This document shows, one piece after another, positions 9,347 to 18,656 of a stretch of DNA of 64,000 nucleotides. The position numbers and the translations under genes were made by a program. Source of the stretch: Kiritimatiellia bacterium (GTDB lineage Bacteria > Verrucomicrobiota > Kiritimatiellia > JAAZAB01); NCBI GenBank assembly GCA_028718125.1, contig JAQUMN010000009.1:1-64000 (forward strand), written 5' to 3'. The notes under the pieces are model-generated. The model made no database searches. It saw nothing but the letters and a program-made list of their open reading frames with translations, and had not been told where the DNA came from. Positions within the stretch are counted from its first letter, which is position 1, and each line of letters begins with the position of its first letter.

Positions 9347-9357
9347 ACGATTATAAT
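9328..9357 (+). promoter_or_regulatory. Sigma-70-like promoter for the SGNH hydrolase/beta-helix genes
   Basis: A consensus -10 hexamer TATAAT at 9352-9357 is preceded, 18 bases away, by a poor -35 (ACGACA, 9328-9333; only GACA fits). A good -10 with a poor -35 overlapping a direct repeat is typical of activator-dependent promoters. The start codon it would serve is at 9434. Confidence 0.45.
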
Positions 9358-9433
9358 TTGGTTTGGCGATGGATCGTGATAGAATAATACGCATTGGGAA
9401 ACACGGCCGATGGTCTTGATGACAGGAGGCAAC

Positions 9434-10711
9434 ATGGCACCAGGCGATGAGCCCGCCGATCTGGAGCTGGAGGCACGGATCCAAAGACTGGAACAGATTC
9501 GCAACGTGGAGATTCGCCACCGCGGGCTCTCGAATCTCATGGCCGACAAATTGGATCGGCTGCGCCATCGGACGTATCCCGCAAGCCGGCTTTCCCGGAT
9601 CCTGTGCCTGGGCGACTCGATTATGACGGCAGTATCGAATGCCGTCGTGTGGGACGCGGAACGAAAAAACAAGATGTTGAATCCCGACGCTGAATCCCGC
9701 CTGGGATTTCATTGCTCCCCGCCGCATCTGGAGTATCGCTGCGTGCCGGCGCAGCTCTATGAGAAACTATCGGCCCAGGGCTGGCAGGGGGATATCGAAT
9801 TCCGCCGGTTCAGTCATGCCGATTTCAGTCGCACCGGGACGTGGGAAAGCCGGCCGCTGATCGAGAAGCTCTACCCGGAGTTCGAAAAGCTCGGGCTCCC
9901 GCGATTCTTCGATTTTATGAGTCCAACACGCGCGGGGGATGCCATGTGCTTGACGGTGCAGGGTAAGCGCTATCTGAATGTGGTCTATGCGAAGCGCTTT
10001 GAAAGCGGGAGTTTCCGGATCGAACTGGACGGGAAAACGGTGCGGGAGGTCCATGGGCCCGATGGACTATGCGAGGATCTCCGGTATAAGGATTCTCCGG
10101 TCTATTCGATGAACGACGTGTTGGATTGTCGCGAAATGATCGATTTGGGCGACACGAAACTTCATGTCTTGCGGCTGGTGGCGCTCGACGTCGTCAAACC
10201 GGTCCGCATCTGGGGCGTGGAGATGTGGAACACACCCGCCTTTGTGGTGATGAACGGCGGGAAGAGCGGCTTGAACGTCAATCATTTCGATCGTTTCATG
10301 GCGACGACAGCGCCGATCATACGGCCGGACATCGTGATTGCCGAGATCAGCGGCAATGACGCGTCGAAGGAGGTTGAGCGGAACATGGCGGCCTATTCGC
10401 GCATCATCGGCTTATGTATGCGCGCGCATGTACCGATCCTCTTTACGATTCCCTGCCTGGTGTCGGGCCGCAATATGACGATGAATCATGGGCGTACGTT
10501 GCTGAAAAATCTCGGGTTTCCCTATGTGGATGTGCAGCACCAGCTTGAAATCGAAATGGCCAGGACGGGAAACGGGCTAGACTATTATTTTGCGCCCGAT
10601 TCGCATTTGAATACGCCCGGCGTGGAAGTGTTTTCCGATCAATTGCTGCTGCCGTTTTTGAATGAAGATGCGGTCCAGGACCCACGTTTTGCAGGAGAAA
10701 CCGCGTGGTAA
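9434..10711 (+). CDS. SGNH/GDSL-type hydrolase, cytoplasmic
   Basis: A 425-residue esterase-like protein. ATG 9434 follows AGGAGG (9424-9429) by 4 bases; an in-frame ATG at 9410 lacks this. No signal peptide. The nucleophile is Ser62 in 'LCLGDSIM'. The block-III Asn is in 'ISGND', and the C-terminal acid/base pair is Asp389 and His391 in 'PDSHLN'. A jelly-roll-like insert lies between ('KRFESGSFRIELDGKTV'), as in two-domain carbohydrate esterases. It is a clear paralogue of the exported SGNH protein at 32468 (shared 'GDIEFRRFSH', 'VYAKRFESG'-type and 'GVEMWNTP' blocks). It probably removes acyl groups from imported sugars. Confidence 0.85.
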   Translation: MAPGDEPADLELEARIQRLEQIRNVEIRHRGLSNLMADKLDRLRHRTYPASRLSRILCLGDSIMTAVSNAVVWDAERKNKMLNPDAESRLGFHCSPPHLEYRCVPAQLYEKLSAQGWQGDIEFRRFSHADFSRTGTWESRPLIEKLYPEFEKLGLPRFFDFMSPTRAGDAMCLTVQGKRYLNVVYAKRFESGSFRIELDGKTVREVHGPDGLCEDLRYKDSPVYSMNDVLDCREMIDLGDTKLHVLRLVALDVVKPVRIWGVEMWNTPAFVVMNGGKSGLNVNHFDRFMATTAPIIRPDIVIAEISGNDASKEVERNMAAYSRIIGLCMRAHVPILFTIPCLVSGRNMTMNHGRTLLKNLGFPYVDVQHQLEIEMARTGNGLDYYFAPDSHLNTPGVEVFSDQLLLPFLNEDAVQDPRFAGETAW

Positions 10712-10735
10712 CGGATTGAATTCGGGGAGGGTGCT

Positions 10736-12274
10736 ATGCAAAAAATTGTAGTAGCTCTCACATCCGCCTTGATGGTTTGTATGGCTGCGGCCGACACGCA
10801 TTACGTGGACTTATATAATCCGGTTCCCGTGCCGCCTTACACCAACGGCTGGAGCTCCGCGGCCAACACGATCACGGCGGCGACCGCCCACGCGCAGACC
10901 GTGGCGTTTGACGTGGTGCTGGTCAATACCGGGGTCTACGTGCTGGGCGCGACCATCACGATGAACAAAAGCATTGACATCATCGCCAACAGTACGAATC
11001 GGCAGGACGTGGTCGTGGACGGCGCTTCAGCCTATCGCTGTTTTTATTTCGGTTCGGGTGTAGCTATTACCGGGAGCCTGCAGGGATTCACGATTCAACA
11101 CGGCCTGGCCTCGGATGGTGACGGCGGGGGCGGGATTCGATGTTATCCGGGCACGGCGGCGGGGAACCGTTTCACGATCGCCAATTGCACGATCGTCAGC
11201 AACGCGGCCACGACGGGCGGGGGCGGCGGAGTCTGGCTGTTCACCAATAGCGTGCTCACCAATTGCACGGTCATCACCAACACGTCCGCAAACCCGAACG
11301 GCGGGGGGATCGTGTTAAGCGGTGGGGCTGTCGTTCGGAATTGCTGGATCGCCCAGAACATCAGCAGCGGCGGCAATGGCGGCGGCGTAGCTTTCGTGTG
11401 GAATGCATACTGCGGCGTGTTGCGCGACAGTGTTATCAGCAATAATTTCAGCCCGTCATATGGCGGCGGGATTTATGTGACGGGGAAGGGAATGGTGGAT
11501 CATTGCATCATTGTCGATAATTACAGCGCGGCAAATGGCGGGGGCGGCGTTAGCGCCGGCGGCGACTCGACGGTGCGCGATTGCACGGTCGTCGGGAATA
11601 CGGCCTATGGAATAACTGGCGGCGGCGGGGGCGGAGTCTACGTCAACGATGTCTGCCTGGTCGAGAGGTGCGTCATTCGCGGTAATGTGGCGAATTCCAC
11701 CACGGGTACCCTGGGCGGCGGAGGCCTGAAGTCGTATGGGTCCGGCAGCATCGTGCGCAATTGCCTGATTGTGGGGAATACCGCCGTCAAGGAGGCGGGC
11801 GGCGTGTGGGTCGGGTATGCCGGTGCGTCCAATAAAGGACTGACCATGGAAAACTGCACGGTGGTCGGCAATAGCGCCGCTGGTAATGGCGGGGGGCTTT
11901 GGGCGTCCACCACCGTACCATTAGCCACGAATATTTTATTGAATACCGTGTTTTACGGCAATACAGCGGGAGGCTCCGGGTCCAATTGGTTTGGGACGGT
12001 TGCATTTACGGTGTCCAACTGCTGTACCATACCGACGAACGCGTTGCCGGGAGGGAACAACCTGAACGCCGATCCGTTATTCGCAGGACAGAATAGCTCC
12101 AATTACCACCTGACCGCCCGGTCGCCCTGCATCAACGCGGGTTTCTATAGCGATTGGATGACTAACGCGGTCGATATGGATGGCCGCCCCCGCATTAATC
12201 AGCGCTATGGCGGCATTGTGGATATCGGCGCCTATGAATTTATACCCCAGGGAGCTTTAATTACACTTCATTAA
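10736..12274 (+). CDS. Secreted right-handed beta-helix protein
   Basis: A 512-residue protein with GGGGAGGG (10724-10731) just before the ATG. It has a signal peptide cleaved near residue 19 and a mature start of 'DTHYVDLYNP'. About 20 beta-helix coils follow, each with an Asn-Cys/Thr-x-Val-x-x-Asn rhythm ('NCTIVSNAATTGGGGGVW'). A conserved 'PCINAGFY...DGRPRIN...VDIGAYEF' block closes the protein. The fold is that of pectate-lyase-like, polysaccharide-binding or lyase proteins. No catalytic residues can be named. Its closest relative here is the protein at 40945, with long near-identical stretches. It follows the SGNH hydrolase by 24 bases and is probably co-transcribed with it. Confidence 0.85.
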   Translation: MQKIVVALTSALMVCMAAADTHYVDLYNPVPVPPYTNGWSSAANTITAATAHAQTVAFDVVLVNTGVYVLGATITMNKSIDIIANSTNRQDVVVDGASAYRCFYFGSGVAITGSLQGFTIQHGLASDGDGGGGIRCYPGTAAGNRFTIANCTIVSNAATTGGGGGVWLFTNSVLTNCTVITNTSANPNGGGIVLSGGAVVRNCWIAQNISSGGNGGGVAFVWNAYCGVLRDSVISNNFSPSYGGGIYVTGKGMVDHCIIVDNYSAANGGGGVSAGGDSTVRDCTVVGNTAYGITGGGGGGVYVNDVCLVERCVIRGNVANSTTGTLGGGGLKSYGSGSIVRNCLIVGNTAVKEAGGVWVGYAGASNKGLTMENCTVVGNSAAGNGGGLWASTTVPLATNILLNTVFYGNTAGGSGSNWFGTVAFTVSNCCTIPTNALPGGNNLNADPLFAGQNSSNYHLTARSPCINAGFYSDWMTNAVDMDGRPRINQRYGGIVDIGAYEFIPQGALITLH

Positions 12275-12327
12275 ACCGTCAAAACGATCATGATCCGCAA
12301 GCATCATCAAAGGGAGGAACTATTGGC

Positions 12328-15300
12328 ATGAACGCAATGAAAACGTGGCTGATTATCGGATTGCTGGCGGCAACGGGAATTACAGGGTGGAGTAAAACGG
12401 CCGGACTGTGGAAAGACAGCAAGTCGTATATCACCGATGGCATGCTGAAAACGCTTCAGGACGCGGGTTGGAAAACCGTCATTCTGGAGGGCAAGGACCT
12501 GGCCGATGAAGCCAAACTGGTCGGTGTGGACGTAATATTTCTGCCGGGAGGGTGGAACGGCTATAATTTTGCCAATTTTAATGCTCGGCGCAACCTGGTG
12601 AAGTTTGTTGCCGGCGGCAAGGGTATCCTCGCCGGCGCGTTCCGTAGCGGCTACGTGCGCACCGCCAACCGTCCGCTCTTCCCGCAGGTCGGTGCTACCT
12701 ATAATCGGGTCAATGGCCCCTATCTTTGTGCGTCCGGCGACAGCGATCTGGCCAAGGCCATTGACCAGCCGTTTTGTCCTGGGGGATGGGATCACCTGGT
12801 AGTCAAGGTGGGGCCGTTGGGCAAAGTGTTTGCGGTCAGCGGCAATGACCCGGTGGGTGTCTACGGCGACGTGTATGGCGGGCGCTATGTGGTCTTCGGC
12901 GCTTTTCTCGGCATGGACGCCAAGACTGAAGCGATGCAGGGCACGGCACGGCAGGTCCTGCTGAAATCCATGGAATGGCTGGCCGGCGCGCCGAAGCTTT
13001 CCGAGGCGGACAAGGCCCAGCAGCAGGCCCAGGCCGATCTTGATTTCCTGCGCCGGGAGAAAATCTGGGACTGGACGCTGAACGAGCGCGGGCCGGACCG
13101 CAGTCCGGGAATCCTGCCGCAAATTCGCATTGCCCTGGCCATCCCGCTGGAAAGCCGCCAGTACACGCTGCAGTATATGAGCCAATATCTTTCGGGCAAG
13201 CAGTTGGAGAAATGCCAGGCGATGGAAAGCGAACTGAAAAAAGCCGTGCAAACGCTGGATAGTAACTTTAAGAAAGCCGGTGCGGACATGACGGCCAGGA
13301 TCGGCAAGATGACTTTGGCGGAATTGACGGCCGAAAATCCGTTTCTCAGCCTGTCCAACGTGGTAAAGCTGATTGAGGCCACGCCGGGTAAAACCGACGA
13401 GGAAAAGAAGGTTATCAAAGCCGCGCTTGTCGGCGAGTACGCCCCTAAAATGGTGGGGCTGTATCTGCATGGCGACACCTTCACCGGGCAATTCCTGGCG
13501 GCAGCCCGGCTGAAGGAATTAGTCGGCCGCAGCGACCAGGTCATCGCCGAACTGCGTCCGGCGGTCAACTCGGTAAAAGCAGCACAATGCTCGGAAAAAC
13601 GCAAACAGGACCTGACGGCTATTCCGGGCCTGATCGAGGCATGCGTGTCGCCTGACGCGGACACCCGCCGCGAGGCCACGCTGGAACTGGGCCGGATCGG
13701 CGATCCCAAGGCTGCCCCCGCCCTGATCAAGGCCTTGAAAGATAGCGATGAAAAAGTCCGGATCAACGCCATCCTTGGGCTTGGCTGGATGCAATCGAAA
13801 GAGGCGATCCCGGCGCTGATGGGGGTCGCAGAAGGCGATGACCTGCTCATGCGCCGACGAGCGGTTCAGGCTTTGGGGCAGATTGGGGATGCGCGCGCGG
13901 TCCCCGTGCTGATCGCGAATCTCGACAACAAAGATTATTTTGTTGTCGAAAATGCAATCCTGGCGCTGGGTTGGCTCAAGGCCAAAGCAGCCGTTCCACG
14001 ATTGCTGAAAATAGTGACTGGCGTCGCGAATCCGGATGCCGAACAACGCGGACTGATGATGGCGACCATGCTCGCGTTGGGGCATATTGGCGACTCGAGT
14101 GCTTTGCCCGCGCTGGAAGCATTGGCGAAAACGGATGATTTTCCTGTCAGTCGCAGTACGGGAAAGAAAATCGTTAATATCTACTCGACACCGCAAGTAC
14201 TCGGCCTGCAGGGGCATGCCGAACTGGCGATCCGGGAGATCCGGGCGGGAGGCCGTCAGGAGATGGGCGTGCGACAGGCGGAGTTCCTGGCAGGCAATGA
14301 CAAGTTTTACGGTCTAACCCGCCGTTTCAACGCCCTGGCCGGACGCTCTTCTACGCCGAGTTTCAAGGATGATCCCGCGGCCTTGTGGCCTTACCTGTGG
14401 GAGGCCGGGTTGACGGGCATTCACCAGGCCTGGGGCGAGCAGGATGCCGATCCCGACAAATACCAGAAACTGATCGAAGCCGCAGGCGACTTGGACTTGC
14501 TCTGGATTGATGTGTTACCGGTGGATGTACAGCCCTATTCCGCCACGAGGTACACCGACAAGCGCCAGAATGGGGTCTACAAATCCGGCGCGGAACTGGT
14601 GCTGTTGCGCTATCAAAATGTCCCGGCGTTTCAGGGCTTCTGGTCGGAGGAATGCTATCCTGACGTCAAGATGTCCGTGCCGGAATTCGAAACATGGCTG
14701 AAGGATCGTTACGGGGCCGATTTCCGGAAGAAGCTCGGTGTGGCGGCGGGCCATGATCTGTTGGGCATGACGGGGACGAACTATGCCAGCTATCAAGGGC
14801 CATTGAAGGTGGAATATGTGCAGGCGTGCGCGGACAAACTCCTGGCGCACTGGCGGGAATCGCAGGAGTGGTTGAGCGGGGTGCGAAAGGGGTGCTCATT
14901 TACCTACAGCATATCCGGCCCGGGATCCACCATGAGATATCCGGGGGTCGCCAGCAAAGCCGGAACGGTCATCGATGTCAACGGCCCGGAGAGCTACCAG
15001 GCTTTCGGGCGTTTCAACGCATTTCTGATGGAAACGTACAAGGACGGCGAAGCTAATCCGGTGATGAGCGAGTTTTATAACTGGTATACGCCGTCACCGG
15101 CCCATGAAGTGCGCGGGTTTGCCCAACACCTGATGCACGGCGAATGTTTCTATAGTTTTGCGTTGCATCATGTCTTCGCCCAGGCCTCATCGTATGACTT
15201 GTGGAGTTGGGATGTGACCCGATGGGGGAACCTGAGCAGGATATTTCAAAAGGCCCGCAAAACCCGGGAATATTTGAATGTGCCGGCTTCAGGCGCCAAC

Positions 15301-16419
15301 GTCGGATTGTTGGCCAGCGAACTTTCCTATGTGCCGTTTTACGTGAAAGAGCAGGATAATAATGGCGGTTCGCTGCCGAACCGCTGGTATCAGAACCAGT
15401 CTGCTCTGTGGATCGCGCTGAACCAGTCGCAGATCCCGACCGACATCATCTGGACAGAGACCCTGTCACCGGGAAAACTGAATCGCTACCGCGTCCTGGT
15501 TCTTTCCGATGCTAAAATTATCACGGAGTCACAGGCCAAGGCGCTTCGTGACTGGGTTGCTTCCGGTGGCATTCTGATCGCCTCTGGCACGACGGCATTG
15601 TTCGGTCCGGGCGCTGAACAGCAGAAAAACTATCAATTGGCGGAACTCTTCGGCGTAAATTATAGGGGCCACGCCGGTGTTGATGATCCGGCCAGGATTG
15701 ACACGTATTGTTGGAAGCAGGCCGGCCCGACCACGTTCAAAGCCGTATCAGGTCTGGACCCGGAAAATTTCCGGAATCATGTCCATCGCGAAATCAAGCC
15801 GGTAAAATCCCTGGGAACGTATACGGTCTCCGATAAGGAAGGAACCTATTTGCCCGGCATTGTGGCGGGCATGGTTTGCGAATATGACCTGCCCCTTGGG
15901 TACGACAAGGTGACCCCGGCCTCTGCCGAGGTGCTGGCCAAATTCGTCAACGGCGATGCGGCGCTGACGGTCAACAAGGTTGGGAAGGGAATATGCTACT
16001 TCTGGACCCCGATCTACCCGGGCTTGTGCCATGTGGAGTCCGGTTGGGAGATGCAACCCAATGACATCGACTTCTGGCCGAATGTCCGCGAATTACTGGC
16101 GGCGATGGTCAAGGGCGGCCTGGCTCATGGCAAGGCGAGCCTGCCGGTGGATGTCTCCGGCGTCTCCAAGCAAGTTGAAGTCACGGTGCGCCAGCAACCG
16201 GAACATAACCGGATGATTGTGCATCTGCTCAATTACGACGCCAAAGTGGACTTGGTGAAAAGCCCGCATATGACCGTGCATCCGCCCGATGGCCAGACCG
16301 TAAAACGGATATTTTATCCTGACACCGGCACGGAACTCAAGTTCAGCGCATCGCAACAAGGGGTTGATGTGATCATGCGCGATTTTGACGTGCACGATAT
16401 GGTTGTGATTGAATACTGA
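12328..16419 (+). CDS. Secreted HEAT-repeat/GH42-like fusion protein
   Basis: A 1363-residue exported protein. GGGAGGA (12312-12318) precedes ATG 12328, and a signal peptide covers the first 22 or so residues. Residues about 25-220 form a ThuA/amidotransferase-like domain ('VDVIFLPGGWNGYNF'). Residues about 425-605 hold HEAT-type repeats, each with a 'LGRIGDPKAAPALIKAL'-like turn. Residues about 680-1000 resemble a GH42 barrel, with candidate acids Glu774/Glu775 in 'WSEECYP' and Glu915 in 'MSEFYNWY'. Residues about 1030-1180 match a GH42 'trimerisation' domain ('SDAKIITESQAKALRDWVASGG'). The C-terminus is a beta domain ending 'DMVVIEY'. The protein at 18657 shares the HEAT-to-C-terminus order. 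HEAT arrays normally bind proteins, so surface assembly is an inference. Confidence 0.7.
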   Translation: MNAMKTWLIIGLLAATGITGWSKTAGLWKDSKSYITDGMLKTLQDAGWKTVILEGKDLADEAKLVGVDVIFLPGGWNGYNFANFNARRNLVKFVAGGKGILAGAFRSGYVRTANRPLFPQVGATYNRVNGPYLCASGDSDLAKAIDQPFCPGGWDHLVVKVGPLGKVFAVSGNDPVGVYGDVYGGRYVVFGAFLGMDAKTEAMQGTARQVLLKSMEWLAGAPKLSEADKAQQQAQADLDFLRREKIWDWTLNERGPDRSPGILPQIRIALAIPLESRQYTLQYMSQYLSGKQLEKCQAMESELKKAVQTLDSNFKKAGADMTARIGKMTLAELTAENPFLSLSNVVKLIEATPGKTDEEKKVIKAALVGEYAPKMVGLYLHGDTFTGQFLAAARLKELVGRSDQVIAELRPAVNSVKAAQCSEKRKQDLTAIPGLIEACVSPDADTRREATLELGRIGDPKAAPALIKALKDSDEKVRINAILGLGWMQSKEAIPALMGVAEGDDLLMRRRAVQALGQIGDARAVPVLIANLDNKDYFVVENAILALGWLKAKAAVPRLLKIVTGVANPDAEQRGLMMATMLALGHIGDSSALPALEALAKTDDFPVSRSTGKKIVNIYSTPQVLGLQGHAELAIREIRAGGRQEMGVRQAEFLAGNDKFYGLTRRFNALAGRSSTPSFKDDPAALWPYLWEAGLTGIHQAWGEQDADPDKYQKLIEAAGDLDLLWIDVLPVDVQPYSATRYTDKRQNGVYKSGAELVLLRYQNVPAFQGFWSEECYPDVKMSVPEFETWLKDRYGADFRKKLGVAAGHDLLGMTGTNYASYQGPLKVEYVQACADKLLAHWRESQEWLSGVRKGCSFTYSISGPGSTMRYPGVASKAGTVIDVNGPESYQAFGRFNAFLMETYKDGEANPVMSEFYNWYTPSPAHEVRGFAQHLMHGECFYSFALHHVFAQASSYDLWSWDVTRWGNLSRIFQKARKTREYLNVPASGANVGLLASELSYVPFYVKEQDNNGGSLPNRWYQNQSALWIALNQSQIPTDIIWTETLSPGKLNRYRVLVLSDAKIITESQAKALRDWVASGGILIASGTTALFGPGAEQQKNYQLAELFGVNYRGHAGVDDPARIDTYCWKQAGPTTFKAVSGLDPENFRNHVHREIKPVKSLGTYTVSDKEGTYLPGIVAGMVCEYDLPLGYDKVTPASAEVLAKFVNGDAALTVNKVGKGICYFWTPIYPGLCHVESGWEMQPNDIDFWPNVRELLAAMVKGGLAHGKASLPVDVSGVSKQVEVTVRQQPEHNRMIVHLLNYDAKVDLVKSPHMTVHPPDGQTVKRIFYPDTGTELKFSASQQGVDVIMRDFDVHDMVVIEY

Positions 16420-16427
16420 CGAGTGCT

Positions 16428-16541
16428 ATGCCCGCAACCCCAAAAATCAACCACGGATTACACTGATTTCACGGATAAAGCGGCGGATAAAAACTTAGTT
16501 AAACATCTCTTTATCAGTGACATCCGTGCTATCCATGGTAA
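16428..16541. repeat. Dispersed intergenic repeat, copy A
   Basis: This 183-bp gap contains GCCCGCAACCCC followed by AATCAACCACGGATTACACTG, then a run of ATCCGTG/CACGGAT half-sites that can fold back on themselves (CACGGAT near 16475 against ATCCGTG near 16523). The same arrangement occurs at 39618-39739 and, inverted, at 58704-58797. The half-site pattern is a type of intergenic palindrome found in many environmental bacteria. No gene is seen here. Confidence 0.7.
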
Positions 16542-16602
16542 CTTAATTGTTTTCCTTGGAGGTTCCTGATTTTTTTAATAAGAAACTAAGGGAGTACGAT
16601 AC

Positions 16603-18651
16603 ATGAAGGACAGCAATGTCTGCACGCGAGTCTTGTGCCGATTGATCATAGCGCTTGTCTGTGCGTTGGCCTTGGGGCATATCGGATTTGCTCAGGTTGT
16701 GAAGATAAGCCCGGGTGAGGAAGCACAGTGGCTTCGGCACGTGATGCCTTTGCCGCACGAGATTTCTATTCCGGAAAAGGCGGTTATGAACTGCGCCGAC
16801 ATCAAAATCAGGACACGTCCCGAAGCGAGCGACCTTGAGAAAAGCGCGGCAAGCGAATTGGCCGGCCTGTTTCAGGCTAAAACCGGCTCGATACCGAACG
16901 GCAAGGATTTCGAGATCATGGTCGGCGTTATTGACAAAGACGGCCGGCTGTGCGGCCACGAGGTTAAGGCCTTCGCTAAAATCCGGGCATTGCCGAACAG
17001 CGACCAGGCGTATGTGATCCAACCGGTCGAGAACAGGCGACTGCTGCTTGCCGGACTGAATGGAAAAGGGGTTTACTATGCAGCCGTAACCCTCCGGGCG
17101 CTGCTGGAGCCGGTTACCACGCAGTCAAAAACAGAAATACCGCTGATGACAGTTCTGGACTGGCCGGATATGGCCGAACGGGGCCTGTGGAATTCAAGCG
17201 CCAATGAAATCGTATACGACCTGGCAACGCTAAAGCTCAATTATTCCCGGATCGAAACGCTGCTACAGGTCGCTTCCAATAAGAATTCGGCCTCCATTCC
17301 CCAGAAAGACCTGATGATCAAGGGGCGGTTGCGCGCGATCAATTATGTGCCGAATATTACCCATCTGAATTTCTTGCATCGCTATGACCTTTTCAAAGTC
17401 TATCCCGGGCTGATGGGCAAAGGCGACAGTGCTTTTGCCGGACAATACCAGGCGCATGGGGGCGCCGCCAAGGAACATCCCGTGCCTTGCGCTTCCAATC
17501 CTTTGCTCGCAAAGATTTTAGCCGATTGGATGAAGGCCATTGCTGCTGATGGCGCAACGGAATGCGGGTGCTGGTTGACGGAACGGCCGGCGCAGTGCGG
17601 TTGTGCCAAGTGCATGGCCGAGGGCCAGTTCGTCCAGGAGGCCCGGGCCTTTATCGCGGCATGGCGGGAAACACAAAAACAATACCCGGCGTTCATTATC
17701 CGGCTGTTCATTTCCACCACGACGGACGAGAAATATGAACGGATCATGGCGGAATTGCCGCCCGGCGTGAAGATTGAGCGTGCCTGCGCTCTGGGACTGG
17801 AACGCGTGCGTGGTGAACCGCGCGACCGGTTTGTCAATCCACTGTTGGATCCCTATGCCGCCAAAGGCGTATGGATAGCCAGTTATGACGTGCCGATCGG
17901 CGTGAATGGAAAGGTCGATACGCCCGAGTTCAAGTTGCCGGAGAGTTCCGCGCAGCGAATACACGATTTCCTACTGCAGATGGGAAAACGAAAATATAGC
18001 GGCGTTTACGGCATGCTGGCCTTTACGGAATCGGAAAAAGTGTGCGCCTTCAATATGGCCGCCCTGGCCGAATGGTCATGGAACCTTAATGGAAGGAGCG
18101 AGCGTGAATTTGCGGCGGCCTGGGCGGCCAGGGCGGGGTATGCCAATCCCGACCGGGTGGCCGACTGGTCCGAACTCATGGGGCCCGTTGAGTTCGATGT
18201 TTACGATTCGGGATTCCCGGAATGCTATGCGTGGGGACAGGCCGTCGCGCTGATTAAAAACCGGCAGAAGCCTGAACTCGGCAAGGGCATGTTCCGGTAT
18301 TACGCGGACAAGAACTCGTTCGATGTGAAAATATCTTCCTGCCAGGAGGCGCAGGAAATCGCAAAAGGATTCAAGGATCCGTATCTCGCGGATGAGACCG
18401 CCGTGGTGCTGTCGTATATCAAACTTGCGCAGTGCGTATATGCGCTCGCGGAACGGGTGAGCGCTGGCGCCGACAAGTCAAAATTGGGCGGAGAGCTGGC
18501 CCGGCTGAAACAAGCAGGCGATGAGAATGGGGCGGCGATACGGAAATGGCAGACTGGCATTGGGCCGGAGCCCTGGCATCATCGGACGCACAAAGCCATC
18601 AAGGCGACCGAGAACACCGTGGCGGAGATAACAGCTGCATTGGGTAAATAG
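16603..18651 (+). CDS. Secreted GH20/DUF4838-like protein
   Basis: A 682-residue exported protein with AAGGGAG (16588-16594) 8 bases before the ATG and a signal peptide ending near 'GHIGFAQ'. Residues about 40-175 match the accessory domain that precedes GH20/GH67 barrels ('YYAAVTLRALLEP'). The barrel region (about 180-520) carries a Cys cluster, 'CGCWLTERPAQCGCAKC', resembling the C-x-C-x-x-C segment of DUF4838 proteins. I cannot assign a catalytic acid pair with confidence. The last 100 residues are helical. It sits between the two HEAT-fusion genes; the next start is only 2-8 bases downstream, indicating translational coupling. Confidence 0.65.
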   Translation: MKDSNVCTRVLCRLIIALVCALALGHIGFAQVVKISPGEEAQWLRHVMPLPHEISIPEKAVMNCADIKIRTRPEASDLEKSAASELAGLFQAKTGSIPNGKDFEIMVGVIDKDGRLCGHEVKAFAKIRALPNSDQAYVIQPVENRRLLLAGLNGKGVYYAAVTLRALLEPVTTQSKTEIPLMTVLDWPDMAERGLWNSSANEIVYDLATLKLNYSRIETLLQVASNKNSASIPQKDLMIKGRLRAINYVPNITHLNFLHRYDLFKVYPGLMGKGDSAFAGQYQAHGGAAKEHPVPCASNPLLAKILADWMKAIAADGATECGCWLTERPAQCGCAKCMAEGQFVQEARAFIAAWRETQKQYPAFIIRLFISTTTDEKYERIMAELPPGVKIERACALGLERVRGEPRDRFVNPLLDPYAAKGVWIASYDVPIGVNGKVDTPEFKLPESSAQRIHDFLLQMGKRKYSGVYGMLAFTESEKVCAFNMAALAEWSWNLNGRSEREFAAAWAARAGYANPDRVADWSELMGPVEFDVYDSGFPECYAWGQAVALIKNRQKPELGKGMFRYYADKNSFDVKISSCQEAQEIAKGFKDPYLADETAVVLSYIKLAQCVYALAERVSAGADKSKLGGELARLKQAGDENGAAIRKWQTGIGPEPWHHRTHKAIKATENTVAEITAALGK

Positions 18652-18656
18652 GTGTG

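Noticed and set aside
12307..13491. 394-codon - strand frame opposite the HEAT-fusion gene
   Set aside because: Same reasoning: antisense to a motif-bearing gene, with unusual composition.
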